Of a stretch of 64,000 nucleotides of DNA, positions 17,027 to 26,542 are shown piece by piece (position 1 is the first letter of the stretch; every line of letters starts with the position of its first letter). The notes beneath the pieces were generated by a model. It was not told the origin of the DNA and did no database searches. It saw nothing but the letters and a program-made list of their open reading frames with translations. The position numbers and the translations under genes are program-made. Source of the DNA: CF-118 sp035934385 (GTDB lineage: Bacteria > Chloroflexota > Dormibacteria > Dormibacterales > Dormibacteraceae); contig DASYXY010000048.1 of the NCBI GenBank assembly GCA_035934385.1, positions 37,181 through 101,180 on the forward strand, read 5' to 3'.

Positions 17027-18144
17027 TGGTCACCCGCCGGAAGTCAATCCCCGTCAACGTTGGCGGCGTCGTGATCGGCGGCGCGGCGCCCATCGCTGTG
17101 CAGACCATGACGAAGACCGACACGCGCGACGTCAAGGCGACGCTGCGCCAGATCCACGAGCTGAAGGAAGCCGGATGCGAGATCGTCAGGCCCGCCGTCC
17201 CCGATCACGAGGCAGCCGAAGCCCTGAAAGAAATCGTCAAGGGCTCGCCGCTCCCGGTGATCGCGGACATCCACTACGACCACACGCTAGCGCTGATGGC
17301 GATCGAGGCGGGCGTCCACTGCCTCCGGCTGAACCCGGGCAACATCCCCGATCGGGACAAGGTCGTGAAGGTCGTCACCGCGGCGAAGGAGCGGCAGATT
17401 CCCTTCCGGATCGGCGTGAACGCCGGCTCGCTGCCCGAAGAGGTGCACAAGAGCATGCGCGAGCAGCACCAGATCGACCGCGATGACCGGGAGCGCACCG
17501 CCGAGCGGATGGTCGAGGTCGCGCTCGGCCACTGCAAGATCCTCGAGGAGCTCGACTACGGACCGGGGTTCGTCAAGGTCTCGCTGAAAGCGACTGACGT
17601 CTGGACCAACGTCCTCGCCAACCGCAAGTTCGCCGCCGCACGCCCGTACCCTATCCACCTCGGTGTGACGGAGTCCGGGCCGGTGCAGGCCGGCAGCATC
17701 CGCAGCGCCGTCGGCATGGGCATCCTGCTGAGCGAAGGCATCGGCGACACGATCCGGGTGTCGCTGGCGACGTCAGATCCTCGGGAGGAGGTCCGCGTCG
17801 CGCACGAGATCCTGAAGACACTCGCCATTCGCAATGAGAGCCCGACCCTCGTGGCGTGCCCGACGTGCGGCCGGCTCGAGTACGACATGGTGCCGACGGT
17901 CAAGGCGGTCGAGGCGCACATCGCGGCCCTGAAGGTCCCGATCACGGTGGCGGTGATGGGCTGCGTAGTCAATGGCCCTGCCGAGGCCCGGCACGCCGAC
18001 ATCGGCGTCACCGGGGGTCGCGGGAAGGGAGTGATTTTCAAGAAAGGTAAGCTGTACCGCACGGTGCCCCAGGAAGAGCTCCTGCAAGTGCTGCTGGCCG
18101 AGATCGACGCGATCGCGGCCGAGCACGCTCCGCTCCCGTCCTAG
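17026..18144 (+). CDS. ispG: 4-hydroxy-3-methylbut-2-enyl diphosphate synthase
   Basis: A 372-residue [4Fe-4S] enzyme (GcpE) of the MEP pathway. The TIM-barrel part has ADIHYDHTLAL and RLNPGNIPD. The cluster cysteines are in ACPTCGR and GCVVNGPAEA, where most homologues have NGPGEA, so one glycine is replaced by alanine. The ATG shares a base with the rseP stop (TGATG). A perfect hairpin follows the stop. Confidence 0.97.
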   Translation: MVTRRKSIPVNVGGVVIGGAAPIAVQTMTKTDTRDVKATLRQIHELKEAGCEIVRPAVPDHEAAEALKEIVKGSPLPVIADIHYDHTLALMAIEAGVHCLRLNPGNIPDRDKVVKVVTAAKERQIPFRIGVNAGSLPEEVHKSMREQHQIDRDDRERTAERMVEVALGHCKILEELDYGPGFVKVSLKATDVWTNVLANRKFAAARPYPIHLGVTESGPVQAGSIRSAVGMGILLSEGIGDTIRVSLATSDPREEVRVAHEILKTLAIRNESPTLVACPTCGRLEYDMVPTVKAVEAHIAALKVPITVAVMGCVVNGPAEARHADIGVTGGRGKGVIFKKGKLYRTVPQEELLQVLLAEIDAIAAEHAPLPS

Positions 18145-18165
18145 CCCGGCTCTCGTCTGCCGGGC
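18144..18165 (+). terminator. Perfect 7-bp hairpin after ispG
   Basis: GCCCGGC (18144-18150) and GCCGGGC (18159-18165) form a perfect stem with an 8-nt loop starting at the last base of the ispG stop. No T-run follows, so it is at best a weak or factor-assisted terminator. A TTGACG hexamer directly behind it (18167-18172) could be a -35 box for proS, though no matching -10 is evident. Confidence 0.4.
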
Positions 18166-18206
18166 GTTGACGCGACTCTGATCAATCACTCTTGGAGCGA
18201 AAAGGC

Positions 18207-19673
18207 GTGAAACAGGAAACCGAAGAGCAGCAGGATTTCGTGAAGGACATCACCAAGATGTCCGTCGACTTCGACCGCTGGTACACCGACGTCGTCCGCA
18301 AGGCAGAGCTTGCGGACTGGTCCGGGGTCCGCGGCATGATGGTCGTCCGGCCCTACGGCTGGGCGATGTGGGAAGCGATCCAGCGCGCCTTCGACGACAT
18401 GATCAAGGAGAGCGGGCACGAGAACTGGGCGTTCCCGCTGCTGATCCCTCGGAGCCTCCTGGTCAAGGAGGCCGAGCACATCGAGGGTTTCGGCCCCGAG
18501 GTCGCGTGGGTCACGAAGGCCGGCGCCGCAATGGAGGAGCTCGAGGAACCGCTGGCGGTGAGGCCAACGTCGGAGACGATCATCGGCCACACGATCCGGC
18601 GCTACATCCAGAGCCACCGCGACCTGCCGAAGCTGACCAACCAGTGGAACAGCGTCATGCGCTGGGAGATGCGCTCGCGCCTTTTCCTGCGCAGCCGCGA
18701 GTTCTGGTGGCAGGAAGGACACACGTTCCACGCCTCGGCGCAGGAGGCGATCGAGGAGGCTGATCTGATCCTCGACTACTACAGGGCGATTGCCGAGGAC
18801 TGGCTCGCGGTGCCAGTGCTGGCCGGCAAGAAATCGCCTGCCGAAACCTTTCCTGGTGCGGTGCACACGCTCACCATCGAAGGCTTGATGCGGGACGGGC
18901 TTGCGCTGCAGATGGGCACGTCGCACTACTTCGGCCAGAACTTTGCGCGCGCCTACGACATCTCCTTCTCCAACAAGGAGAACGAGCGCGAGCTCTGCTA
19001 CTCCACCTCGTGGGGCATCAGCACCCGCATGGTTGGCGCGATCGTGATGGCGCACGGCGACGACTCCGGCTTGATCGTGCCACCCAGGGTTGCGCCGGTC
19101 CAGGTCGTGGTCGTCCCGATCTTTCGTGACGCGGAGAGCCGCAGCAAGGTGGAGAGGTTCATCAACGGCTGGGCGCCGGAGCTCAAGGCCGCGGGCATCC
19201 GCGCCCGCGTCGACTGGCGCGATGACCGGCCGGGCGACAAGTACGCGCACTGGGAGCTCAAGGGCGTGCCTCTGCGACTGAACGTCGGAGGTCGGGACGC
19301 GGACGCCCGGCAGGTCGAGCTGGTCGACCGGCTGTCGCGGGAGAAGCGGTCGCTTCCAGCTGCCGGGATAGCGTCGGCGCTGAGAGGCGAGCTGGATTCG
19401 TTCCAGAGCCGGCTGTTCGAACGGGCGCAGGCATTTCTGCGGGCAAGCACGTTCGAGCTCTCAACGCTCGACGAGGTGATCGCGCACTTCCGCGACCGCG
19501 GCGGGATCGCGTGGGTCAACTGGTGTGGGGAAGAGGGCGAGGAGGCGCGCATCAAGACCGACGCGGGCGGCGTGACCATCCGCACCATCGACGAGGGCGC
19601 GAAGGTGTCAGGCAAATGCTTCGTGTGCGGGCAGCCCGCGAGATTCCGGGTCGCCCTCGCGAAAGCGTACTGA
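18207..19673 (+). CDS. proS: Prolyl-tRNA synthetase, archaeal/eukaryote type
   Basis: A 488-residue class II ProRS of the shorter archaeal/eukaryotic form (type 3), without the editing insertion of the bacterial type. It has the RPTSETIIGHTIRRYI motif 2 region, an HxFH loop (EGHTFHAS), the class II motif 3 region and a C-terminal domain ending in tyrosine with KCFVCG cysteines. GTG 18207 is preferred over TTG 18192 because GGAG (18194-18197) lies 9 nt before it; the longer start would put that ribosome-binding site inside the coding region. The stop is only 3 bp from the stop of the convergent HD-GYP gene. Confidence 0.95.
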   Translation: MKQETEEQQDFVKDITKMSVDFDRWYTDVVRKAELADWSGVRGMMVVRPYGWAMWEAIQRAFDDMIKESGHENWAFPLLIPRSLLVKEAEHIEGFGPEVAWVTKAGAAMEELEEPLAVRPTSETIIGHTIRRYIQSHRDLPKLTNQWNSVMRWEMRSRLFLRSREFWWQEGHTFHASAQEAIEEADLILDYYRAIAEDWLAVPVLAGKKSPAETFPGAVHTLTIEGLMRDGLALQMGTSHYFGQNFARAYDISFSNKENERELCYSTSWGISTRMVGAIVMAHGDDSGLIVPPRVAPVQVVVVPIFRDAESRSKVERFINGWAPELKAAGIRARVDWRDDRPGDKYAHWELKGVPLRLNVGGRDADARQVELVDRLSREKRSLPAAGIASALRGELDSFQSRLFERAQAFLRASTFELSTLDEVIAHFRDRGGIAWVNWCGEEGEEARIKTDAGGVTIRTIDEGAKVSGKCFVCGQPARFRVALAKAY

Positions 19674-19676
19674 CGT

Positions 19677-22600
19677 TTAAGTCGGCGTCGGGCCCTTCAT
19701 ACGAGCGGTCGGTCGGGGATCGTCGGCCACCGGGTTCTCGAACGCCCCGATCGCGGGCGCGTCGGTGTACATCGACTCCTGGGGGATGAGCTTCAGCGAG
19801 CCGTTGTGCGCGGCGTCGAGCACCGCTTCGGCGACGTCGGGATGGAAATGCGTGCCGGCGCCCTGGCGCACCTGGTCGATCGCGACCTCGAGCGACATGC
19901 CCTTGCGGTAGGGACGGTCTGACGTCATTGCGTCGATGGCGTCGGCGGCGCTGGCGATCCACACGAAGATCGGCAGCTGGTCGCCCTTTTTGCGATCCGG
20001 GTAGCCCTTGCCGTCAAAGCGCTCGTGATGCGAGCGCACGATCATCAGCTCGTCGGTCAGCATCCTGAGGCCGCTCAAGATGTTGAAGCCGACGGTGGTG
20101 TGCGCCTTCATCTTCGCGAACTCTTCATCTGTCAGCTTGCCCGGCTTCTGGAGCACCGCGTCCGGCACACCGATCTTCCCGATGTCGTGCAGGCTGACGC
20201 CGCGCTCGAGACGGACCCAGGCGACCTGGTCCTGCGGTGAATACTTCATCTGGCGCGCGATCATGAGCGCGTACTCCTTCACGCGGTACGAGTGGCCCGC
20301 CGTGTACGGGTCCCTCGCGTCGACGGCGTCGGCCAACGCTCCGAGCGCCGACAGGATGACCTCTTCGCGGTCCTTGAACAAGCGAGCGTTGTCGATACCG
20401 ACAGCGGCTTGCGTCGCCACCTCGGTGACGAGGTCGCGGTGGTCGTTGGTGAAAACGTGGCCGGCCTGGTAGTTGGCGAGAAACAGAACGCCGAGCGACT
20501 TTCCCCGCAGCATGATCGGCACGCACAGCACTGCGCGGGGATTGAGCGGGCTGTCAGTCCCGGGCTTGCGCTCGATCGACTCCATGAAAGCCTGGCCGCT
20601 GGAGTGGACCTGGCGGCAGATGTCGCCCCCGAGCCCGAGCGCGAGCTTCTCGGCCGTCTTCGAGTCGGTGCCGAAGCCACCCTTGAGGATCAGGCGCCCA
20701 CCGTCGTCGAGCGCGAGGCAGCCGATCTTCGCGGACGAGGCTTTGGCCGCGCCCTCGAGCACCGTCTGCAGCACCTCGTTGAGGTCGAGGGTGGAGGTGG
20801 CGGCCTGCAGCACATCGTGCAGGGTCGTGAGCCAGCGGATGCTTCGCTCGTTGTCGTCGTAGCGCTCGGCGTTACGCACCGCGACGACCCCCTGGTTGCC
20901 GAGGGTCGACAGTACGCGCTGGTCGTCTTCCGTCCACTCACGCGGACGTACGTCGAACACGGTGAGCGTGCCCCAGAGCTGGCCCGCTTCGCTCATTGGT
21001 GTGCAAAGGGCGGATCGCAGTCCGTACGCCTTCAGGTCAGGCGGCGAGCTCAGGTCGAAGCTTGCGTTTGTGTCGGCGAGCGCGGTGACCTGCTGGCTGA
21101 GCATCACCGCGCCGACGATGCCCTGGCCGTTGTCGAACTCGAGCTTCTCGACCTCGGCTGGAAACCCCAGCGCCATGATCACGCCCTGTGTGCGTTTCGG
21201 AGTGGTGCGCGTCAGCAGGGCTGCGCTCGCGCTGGTCACTCGCGTCGCGGTCTCGAGCGTCTTCTGCTCGAGCACCCGCGCGCCCTGCGTCACCGTGGTA
21301 AGCGCCTTGGAGACCTCGTCGAGCGCGTCGAGCGCGGTGACGAGCTTCGACGCCTGGCCGGTCACCGTCGCGAGGATGCGCGAGTTCTCGACCGCGACGC
21401 CCGCCATCGAGCCGAGCTCCTCCAGGGCGGCCGCATCCTGCTGGTTGAAACCTGAGGCCGCGTTACGGCCGAGGCAGAGGGCGCCGAGCACGCCGTCCTT
21501 GCCGCCGATGGGCGCGAGCAGCTCGTTGACCGTGTGCGCCGAGGCGCTCGGCGTGATCCCGCTGAACACCCCTTCCTCCGCGGCTGCCTGGCTGCGAATC
21601 ACTGTCTCGCCCTTGAGCACGCGCAGCATCGGACCTTCTATCGGGGCAGGGGCGTCCTTGCCGTCGATGAAGACGAACGTGTTGTCTGGTTGGAACAGAG
21701 CTGCCCGGCCCGAGTCGTAGCGCACGACCCTGCCCACGCGATCCAGCACGAGAGTGAGGACCTGCTGCACGGTCTTGCCCGACGCCTCGGTGACGAGCTC
21801 GTTCATGAACGTGTAGCGCTCCGACTCGCGCTGGCTCAATGCCACCGCGTGGGCGCTCGCGAGCTGAGTGCCGGCGCGGCGGATGAGGGTCATGCCCAGG
21901 CGCCGGTCGTCGTCGGTGAAGCCGCCGGGCTTGTTGCCGAGCAGCACGAATCCGCCAACGCGATCGCCGATGAGCATGGGCAGCGCGAGCAGCCCCTCGA
22001 CGGCCAGCTCGTCGGGCACGTAGTTCACGAGCTCCATCAGGCCTGACTTGTCGGTGCCCACGAACTCTCTCCGCGCATCGATCGAGCTGAGCAGCGGCCC
22101 CGCGTTCGATGCCCCGCGCGTCACCGCCTGCGGGTGCAGCCGGCCAAGTCCGACCCCCGGCGGCTGGGGCACGTACTGCTTGCCGTCCGCGGAGACGAGG
22201 TAGTTGCACGCGAACGTCGCGCCCAGCTGCTGCGCCAGCCGCGTCGTGAGCGCAGCGGCGTCGCCGGGCTGGGCGACCCCCTCGACGTCCTGGGTTGCGG
22301 CCATGAAGGCGCGGTGCTTCTCATCGAGCTGCGACTGCAGCTCAGCCAGCGAGTCGTGATCGTGCGCCAGCGCCACGTTGAAGCTGCGATAGGCGGTGAT
22401 GCCCGTGAGGCCGCCGAGCGCGAGCAGCAGAAGGCCGCCCAGCTCGTACGGCAGCGATCGATCGGTGAAGTTGAAGTGGACGGACAGCACCGCGACCAGC
22501 AGCGCCGCGATCCCCGCCGGCACCGCGATCGTCCATTCCGAGTAAGCCGCTCCGGCCGCCGCCGCGAGGAGCCCCGCAATCGCGGGCACGACCACATCCG

Positions 22601-22703
22601 CGCCGGAACGTCCCGCCACGTTCAAGGAAGCGCCGGCAAGGATGAGCACCCCGGCCGCGACCGAGAAAGCGATCCTGATGGCGAACGAGGCTCGCAGTAC
22701 CAC
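19677..22703 (-). CDS. Membrane-anchored multi-GAF HD-GYP protein (c-di-GMP phosphodiesterase family)
   Basis: A 1008-residue signalling protein. Four hydrophobic helices occupy about residues 7-105 and a coiled linker follows. Several GAF-like sensor domains, probably four, span about 145-790. The C-terminal HD-GYP domain (about 800-985) contains HDIGKIGVPD and HHERFDGKGYP, the full metal and GYP signature, so hydrolysis of cyclic di-GMP is likely. The start is GTG at 22701-22703, 11 nt after a TAGAAT hexamer, with no ribosome-binding site. It is divergent from rel across 83 bp. The sensed ligand is unknown. Confidence 0.9.
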   Translation of the reverse strand: MVLRASFAIRIAFSVAAGVLILAGASLNVAGRSGADVVVPAIAGLLAAAAGAAYSEWTIAVPAGIAALLVAVLSVHFNFTDRSLPYELGGLLLLALGGLTGITAYRSFNVALAHDHDSLAELQSQLDEKHRAFMAATQDVEGVAQPGDAAALTTRLAQQLGATFACNYLVSADGKQYVPQPPGVGLGRLHPQAVTRGASNAGPLLSSIDARREFVGTDKSGLMELVNYVPDELAVEGLLALPMLIGDRVGGFVLLGNKPGGFTDDDRRLGMTLIRRAGTQLASAHAVALSQRESERYTFMNELVTEASGKTVQQVLTLVLDRVGRVVRYDSGRAALFQPDNTFVFIDGKDAPAPIEGPMLRVLKGETVIRSQAAAEEGVFSGITPSASAHTVNELLAPIGGKDGVLGALCLGRNAASGFNQQDAAALEELGSMAGVAVENSRILATVTGQASKLVTALDALDEVSKALTTVTQGARVLEQKTLETATRVTSASAALLTRTTPKRTQGVIMALGFPAEVEKLEFDNGQGIVGAVMLSQQVTALADTNASFDLSSPPDLKAYGLRSALCTPMSEAGQLWGTLTVFDVRPREWTEDDQRVLSTLGNQGVVAVRNAERYDDNERSIRWLTTLHDVLQAATSTLDLNEVLQTVLEGAAKASSAKIGCLALDDGGRLILKGGFGTDSKTAEKLALGLGGDICRQVHSSGQAFMESIERKPGTDSPLNPRAVLCVPIMLRGKSLGVLFLANYQAGHVFTNDHRDLVTEVATQAAVGIDNARLFKDREEVILSALGALADAVDARDPYTAGHSYRVKEYALMIARQMKYSPQDQVAWVRLERGVSLHDIGKIGVPDAVLQKPGKLTDEEFAKMKAHTTVGFNILSGLRMLTDELMIVRSHHERFDGKGYPDRKKGDQLPIFVWIASAADAIDAMTSDRPYRKGMSLEVAIDQVRQGAGTHFHPDVAEAVLDAAHNGSLKLIPQESMYTDAPAIGAFENPVADDPRPTARMKGPTPT

Positions 22704-22786
22704 CGCGCTTCGAAATTCTAAGAGTGGGTATCACGGACTCAGACTTGGTAAGCGCGTGCCTCTCCTAAACTCAGCAGCAGCCTCGA
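22704..22786. promoter_or_regulatory. Divergent promoter region between HD-GYP and rel genes
   Basis: The 83-bp gap has TAGAAT on the minus strand (22720-22715), 11 nt before the HD-GYP GTG. On the plus strand TAAACT (22766-22771) lies 15 nt before the rel ATG, and TTGGTA (22745-22750) is a weak upstream candidate. Neither gene has a Shine-Dalgarno sequence. Confidence 0.4.
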
Positions 22787-24916
22787 ATGACGGTTTCTGA
22801 GCTCCTCCGGATAGCGGACCACCTGGATCGCAAAGACCAGGAGATCGTCAGGCGGGCCTACGAGCGGGCGCTGGCCGCCCACGCCGGGCAGCGGCGCCTG
22901 TCGGGGGAGGAGTACGTGAACCACCCGATGGAGGTGGCGGCGATCCTTGCCGACCTCGAGCTGGACGCAGAAACCCTGGCGGCGGCGCTCCTGCACGACA
23001 CAGTCGAGGACACCCCGCTCACGTCAGAGGCGGTGGAGCAGGAGTTCGGACCGGAGGTGGCTCGTCTGGTCGACGGCGTGACCAAGCTGGGTCGCATCTC
23101 GCTGCGCTCGGACCAGCAGCAGCAGGCGGAGAACATCCGCAAGATGATGGTCGCCATGGCGGAGGACCTCCGGGTGGTCCTCATCAAGCTCGCCGACCGG
23201 CTGCACAACATGCGCACCCTCGACCCGCTGCCCGAGGTCAAGCGCCGCAAGATCTCGCGCGAGACTCTCGACATTTACGCGCCGCTCGCGCACCGCCTCG
23301 GCATCGGCCAGATCAAGTGGGAGCTCGAGGATCTCGCGTTCCGCAACCTCGAGCCTGATGCATACGAGGACGTGGCGAAACGAATCGCGCGCAAGAGGCA
23401 AGACCGCGAGGTGCTGGTGAACGACCTGAGCGATGTCCTGGCCCACGAGCTGGAGAAGGTGGGGATCATCGCTGACATCACCGGACGGCCGAAGCACATC
23501 TACTCCGTGTGGCAGAAGATGACCCGCGACCAGAAGGACTTCACCGAGATCTACGACCTCTCGGCGATCAGGGTCCTCGTCGACAGCGTGAGGGACTGCT
23601 ACGGCGTGCTCGGCGTGGTGCACTCGCTGTGGAAGCCGGTCCCTGGTCGCTTCAAGGACTACGTCGCCATGCCGAAGTCCAACGGCTATCAGTCGCTGCA
23701 CACCACTGTGATCGCTCACACCGGCGAGCCGATCGAGATCCAGATCCGCACGCAGGACATGCATCGAATCGCCGAGTTCGGCGTTGCCGCGCACTGGACT
23801 TACAAGGAGGGCGGCAAGGACGCGAGCTTCGACCAGAAGCTGTCCTGGCTGCGAAGCCTGCTCGAGTGGCAGAACGAGGTGGGGGACGCCGAGTCGTTCG
23901 TGGACACGGTGAAGATCGACCTCTTCCAGGACGAGGTCTACGTCTTCACTCCGAAGGGTGACGTGCTCAACCTGCCGGCCGGCTCGACGCCGGTCGACTT
24001 CGCCTACCGCATCCACACCGAGGTCGGCCACAGATGCGTGGGCGCCAAGGTCAACGGTCGCATGGTGCCCCTCGACTACGAGCTCAAGAACGGCGAGATC
24101 GTCGAGATCGTGACCACCAAGGCACCGCACGGACCGAGCCGAGACTGGCTCGGCTTCGTCAAGAGCGCCTCGGCGAAGGAGCGCATCCGGAAATGGTTCA
24201 AGAGCCAGCGGCGGGAGGAGAACGTCGCGAAGGGTCGCGACCTGCTCGACAAGGAGCTACACCGAATGCACCGCGTCGCGCTGGCAGAACTGCCCGAGAA
24301 CAAGCTCGCAGAGATCGCCGGGGCGCACAAGTTCGCCACACCCGATGACTTCCTCGCGGCGATCGGCTATGGCGATCTCTCGCCGCACTCGGTCGTCATG
24401 CGCATGGCCATCAGCCACGACGGATCCGGCGCGGACCTGCGGTCCATCCCTCTCATCCCAAGTGTGCAGCCGATCCCGCGCGTGCTCGTGCGCGGCGTCA
24501 CCGGGCTGCTCACCAAGATCGCGCCGTGCTGTCAGCCCGTCCCGGGCGACCCCATCGTCGGCTATACGACACGCGGCCGCGGCGTCACGGTGCATCGCAC
24601 CGACTGCATCAATGCGATCAACGCCCAGGATCAAGCACGCGTCGTGGCCGTCGATTGGGACGTCAAGGCAAACCACCTCTATCCGGTCGCCATCAAGATC
24701 GAAGCCTTCGACCGTCAGGGCCTGATGCGGGACATCGCCACGGTCATCGCGGAGAACCACGTCAACATGTCCGCCCTGGACGTGAAGGTGCACGAGGACA
24801 GGACCGCTGTCGTTTCCACCACGGTCGAGATCGATTCGCTGGCTCAGCTCTCGCGCCTCATGGAGAAGATCGAGGGCGTCCGCGACGTCCACACGGTGGC
24901 GCGCGAAGCGTCATGA
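22787..24916 (+). CDS. rel: Bifunctional (p)ppGpp synthetase/hydrolase (Rel/SpoT family)
   Basis: A 709-residue long RSH enzyme controlling the stringent response. The N-terminal HD hydrolase domain has HPMEVAAIL and ALLHDTVEDT. The synthetase domain contains YDLSAIRVLVD and GRFKDYVAMPKSNGYQSLH; RFKD is the RXKD form typical of bifunctional enzymes. TGS (from DEVYVFTPKGD), the conserved CC region (ApCCQPVPGD) and a C-terminal ACT domain follow in order. Length is standard. It overlaps the next gene by ATGA. Confidence 0.97.
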   Translation: MTVSELLRIADHLDRKDQEIVRRAYERALAAHAGQRRLSGEEYVNHPMEVAAILADLELDAETLAAALLHDTVEDTPLTSEAVEQEFGPEVARLVDGVTKLGRISLRSDQQQQAENIRKMMVAMAEDLRVVLIKLADRLHNMRTLDPLPEVKRRKISRETLDIYAPLAHRLGIGQIKWELEDLAFRNLEPDAYEDVAKRIARKRQDREVLVNDLSDVLAHELEKVGIIADITGRPKHIYSVWQKMTRDQKDFTEIYDLSAIRVLVDSVRDCYGVLGVVHSLWKPVPGRFKDYVAMPKSNGYQSLHTTVIAHTGEPIEIQIRTQDMHRIAEFGVAAHWTYKEGGKDASFDQKLSWLRSLLEWQNEVGDAESFVDTVKIDLFQDEVYVFTPKGDVLNLPAGSTPVDFAYRIHTEVGHRCVGAKVNGRMVPLDYELKNGEIVEIVTTKAPHGPSRDWLGFVKSASAKERIRKWFKSQRREENVAKGRDLLDKELHRMHRVALAELPENKLAEIAGAHKFATPDDFLAAIGYGDLSPHSVVMRMAISHDGSGADLRSIPLIPSVQPIPRVLVRGVTGLLTKIAPCCQPVPGDPIVGYTTRGRGVTVHRTDCINAINAQDQARVVAVDWDVKANHLYPVAIKIEAFDRQGLMRDIATVIAENHVNMSALDVKVHEDRTAVVSTTVEIDSLAQLSRLMEKIEGVRDVHTVAREAS

Positions 24917-25920
24917 CGGAGATGAAGCAGGAGATCCACCTGAGGGCCACGCCGGAGGAGGTGTGGCGGGAGATAACCAAGCAGGGCCGCAACAACTGGT
25001 ACTTCATGCTCGACGTCGCCGGCGTCTTCGCCACGGGCGAGCGCGTTCTCTGGAAAGCAGGCGCCGATATTGCTGAGGAGGCGGAGGTCGTCGACGCCGA
25101 TCCCCCGCGCCGCCTCGAGCTTCGCACCAGGCTCCTCTTCGCGCCCAACCTTGCCGCGCTGCCGCCGCACCGGGTCGTCTGGGAGGTTGCGCCCGACGAC
25201 GGCGGGTCGCGCGTGACCCTGTCCTGGGAGGCGACTCCGCAGGCGAGCAATCTCTACGAATCCGAGGGCGAAGGCATCCTCCGAGGGCTCCGCCTGGCGG
25301 TGGACCCCTCGGCGTGGGCCGAGCTTGCGCGCCTGCCGGAGATCGGCGAGGTCGAGGTGCGCGACGTCACGCCCGAGCGGGTCGCCGACTACCTCGACTT
25401 CTTCGACCATCGAGCCTTTCGCGATTTCCCAGCTTGGCAGTCGTGCTACTGCATGGAGACCCACAGGCATAACACCGATGAGGAGTGGTCAGCCCGCACC
25501 GGCGCCGACAATCGCACGGATATGCAAGCCATGATCGGCGACGGCCGCGTCACCGCCCTGCTTGCCTACGCCGACGGGAAGCCTGTCGGTTGGTGCAACT
25601 ACGGCGAGACCACACGGCTCAGCGGCGTGATGATGAAGCTCAAGCTCGACGCGGCCGAGCACGAAGGGGTCGGCTCGATCTCATGCTTCGTCATCGCCTC
25701 GCAGTACCGCGGACATGGCGTCGCGACGAAGCTTCTGGATGCCGCCATCGAAAGGTTGAGGGCACGTCACGTGCGCGCTGTGGAGGCCTACCCGCGGCGC
25801 GGCGAGGAGGTCAGCGACCAGGCCCATTACCGCGGCTCGATGAGCATGTATCAGAAGGCAGGCTTTGAGCCATATCGTGAGATGGAGCGCTACTTCATCG
25901 TCCGCAAGCAATTGGCTTGA
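24913..25920 (+). CDS. SRPBCC-domain / GNAT acetyltransferase fusion protein
   Basis: A 335-residue two-domain protein. The first ~135 residues look like an SRPBCC (START/AHSA1-type) hydrophobic-pocket domain: an EIHLRATPEEVWREIT start, central strands and VTLSWEA. The rest is a GNAT N-acetyltransferase with the acetyl-CoA loop SQYRGHGVATKLL and a terminal YQKAGFEPY strand. The domain assignments are good; the acceptor substrate and role are unknown. The ATG overlaps the rel stop (ATGA) and its own stop overlaps the next gene (TTGA), so it is part of the stringent-response operon. Confidence 0.75.
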   Translation: MTEMKQEIHLRATPEEVWREITKQGRNNWYFMLDVAGVFATGERVLWKAGADIAEEAEVVDADPPRRLELRTRLLFAPNLAALPPHRVVWEVAPDDGGSRVTLSWEATPQASNLYESEGEGILRGLRLAVDPSAWAELARLPEIGEVEVRDVTPERVADYLDFFDHRAFRDFPAWQSCYCMETHRHNTDEEWSARTGADNRTDMQAMIGDGRVTALLAYADGKPVGWCNYGETTRLSGVMMKLKLDAAEHEGVGSISCFVIASQYRGHGVATKLLDAAIERLRARHVRAVEAYPRRGEEVSDQAHYRGSMSMYQKAGFEPYREMERYFIVRKQLA

Positions 25921-26540
25921 AGCTGCACGTCGAGGCGACAGCTGATCGCCAGTTCGGGACCAACTCCTACCTGGTCGAGGACGAGGAGACCCAAGACGCT
26001 GTGATCATCGACGCCAACCTCGAGCCCGAGCTGATGGTCGATCTCGTCAAGAAGCGAGGCGCCACGGTCAGGGCGATCCTGCTCACCCATACCGACGTCG
26101 ACCACATCGCGGGGCTTCCGTTGCTTCTGCAGGAGCTCGGCCTGGTGCCCGTGGCCGTGCACGACGCCGAGCGCTACGTGGTCACCGACTCCAAGCCGCT
26201 GCGCCGCCAGTTCCCGGTCCAGCTGCCGCCGATCGAGACCGTGACCGCGCTCGCCGAAGCCGCCACGTTCCGCGCGGGCTCACTCGAGTTCGAGGTGCTG
26301 CACACGCCCGGCCACAGCCCGGGCGGGGTGTCGCTGCGAATCGACGGCCATGTGTTCACCGGCGACGCGCTGTTCGCCGGCTCGATCGGCCGGTCAGACT
26401 TTCACAACTCCGACCCGAGCGCGCTGCTGGACGGAATCCGCACGCGGCTGATGTCCCTGCCCGACGAAACGATCGTCCACAGCGGTCACGGGCCCGACTC
26501 GACGATCGGTCGCGAAAGGGAATCCAACCCCTACTTGTAG
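25917..26540 (+). CDS. MBL-fold hydrolase, glyoxalase II-like, with altered metal motif
   Basis: A 207-residue metallo-beta-lactamase-fold protein close in layout to hydroxyacylglutathione hydrolases. It has a NSYLV lead, the HTPGHSPGG histidine, FTGDALF with the bridging aspartate and HSGHGP near the end. The first motif is THTDVDH instead of THxHxDH, so one zinc-1 ligand (position 60) is Asp rather than His. It starts with TTG inside the stop of the upstream gene. Probably a thioester or related hydrolase; substrate unknown. Confidence 0.8.
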   Translation: MKLHVEATADRQFGTNSYLVEDEETQDAVIIDANLEPELMVDLVKKRGATVRAILLTHTDVDHIAGLPLLLQELGLVPVAVHDAERYVVTDSKPLRRQFPVQLPPIETVTALAEAATFRAGSLEFEVLHTPGHSPGGVSLRIDGHVFTGDALFAGSIGRSDFHNSDPSALLDGIRTRLMSLPDETIVHSGHGPDSTIGRERESNPYL

Positions 26541-26542
26541 TT

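Noticed and set aside
18144..18165. Classical rho-independent terminator
   Set aside because: The stem is good but no T-run follows; the same holds for the hairpins at 2076, 29233 and 55434, so they are listed only as candidates.
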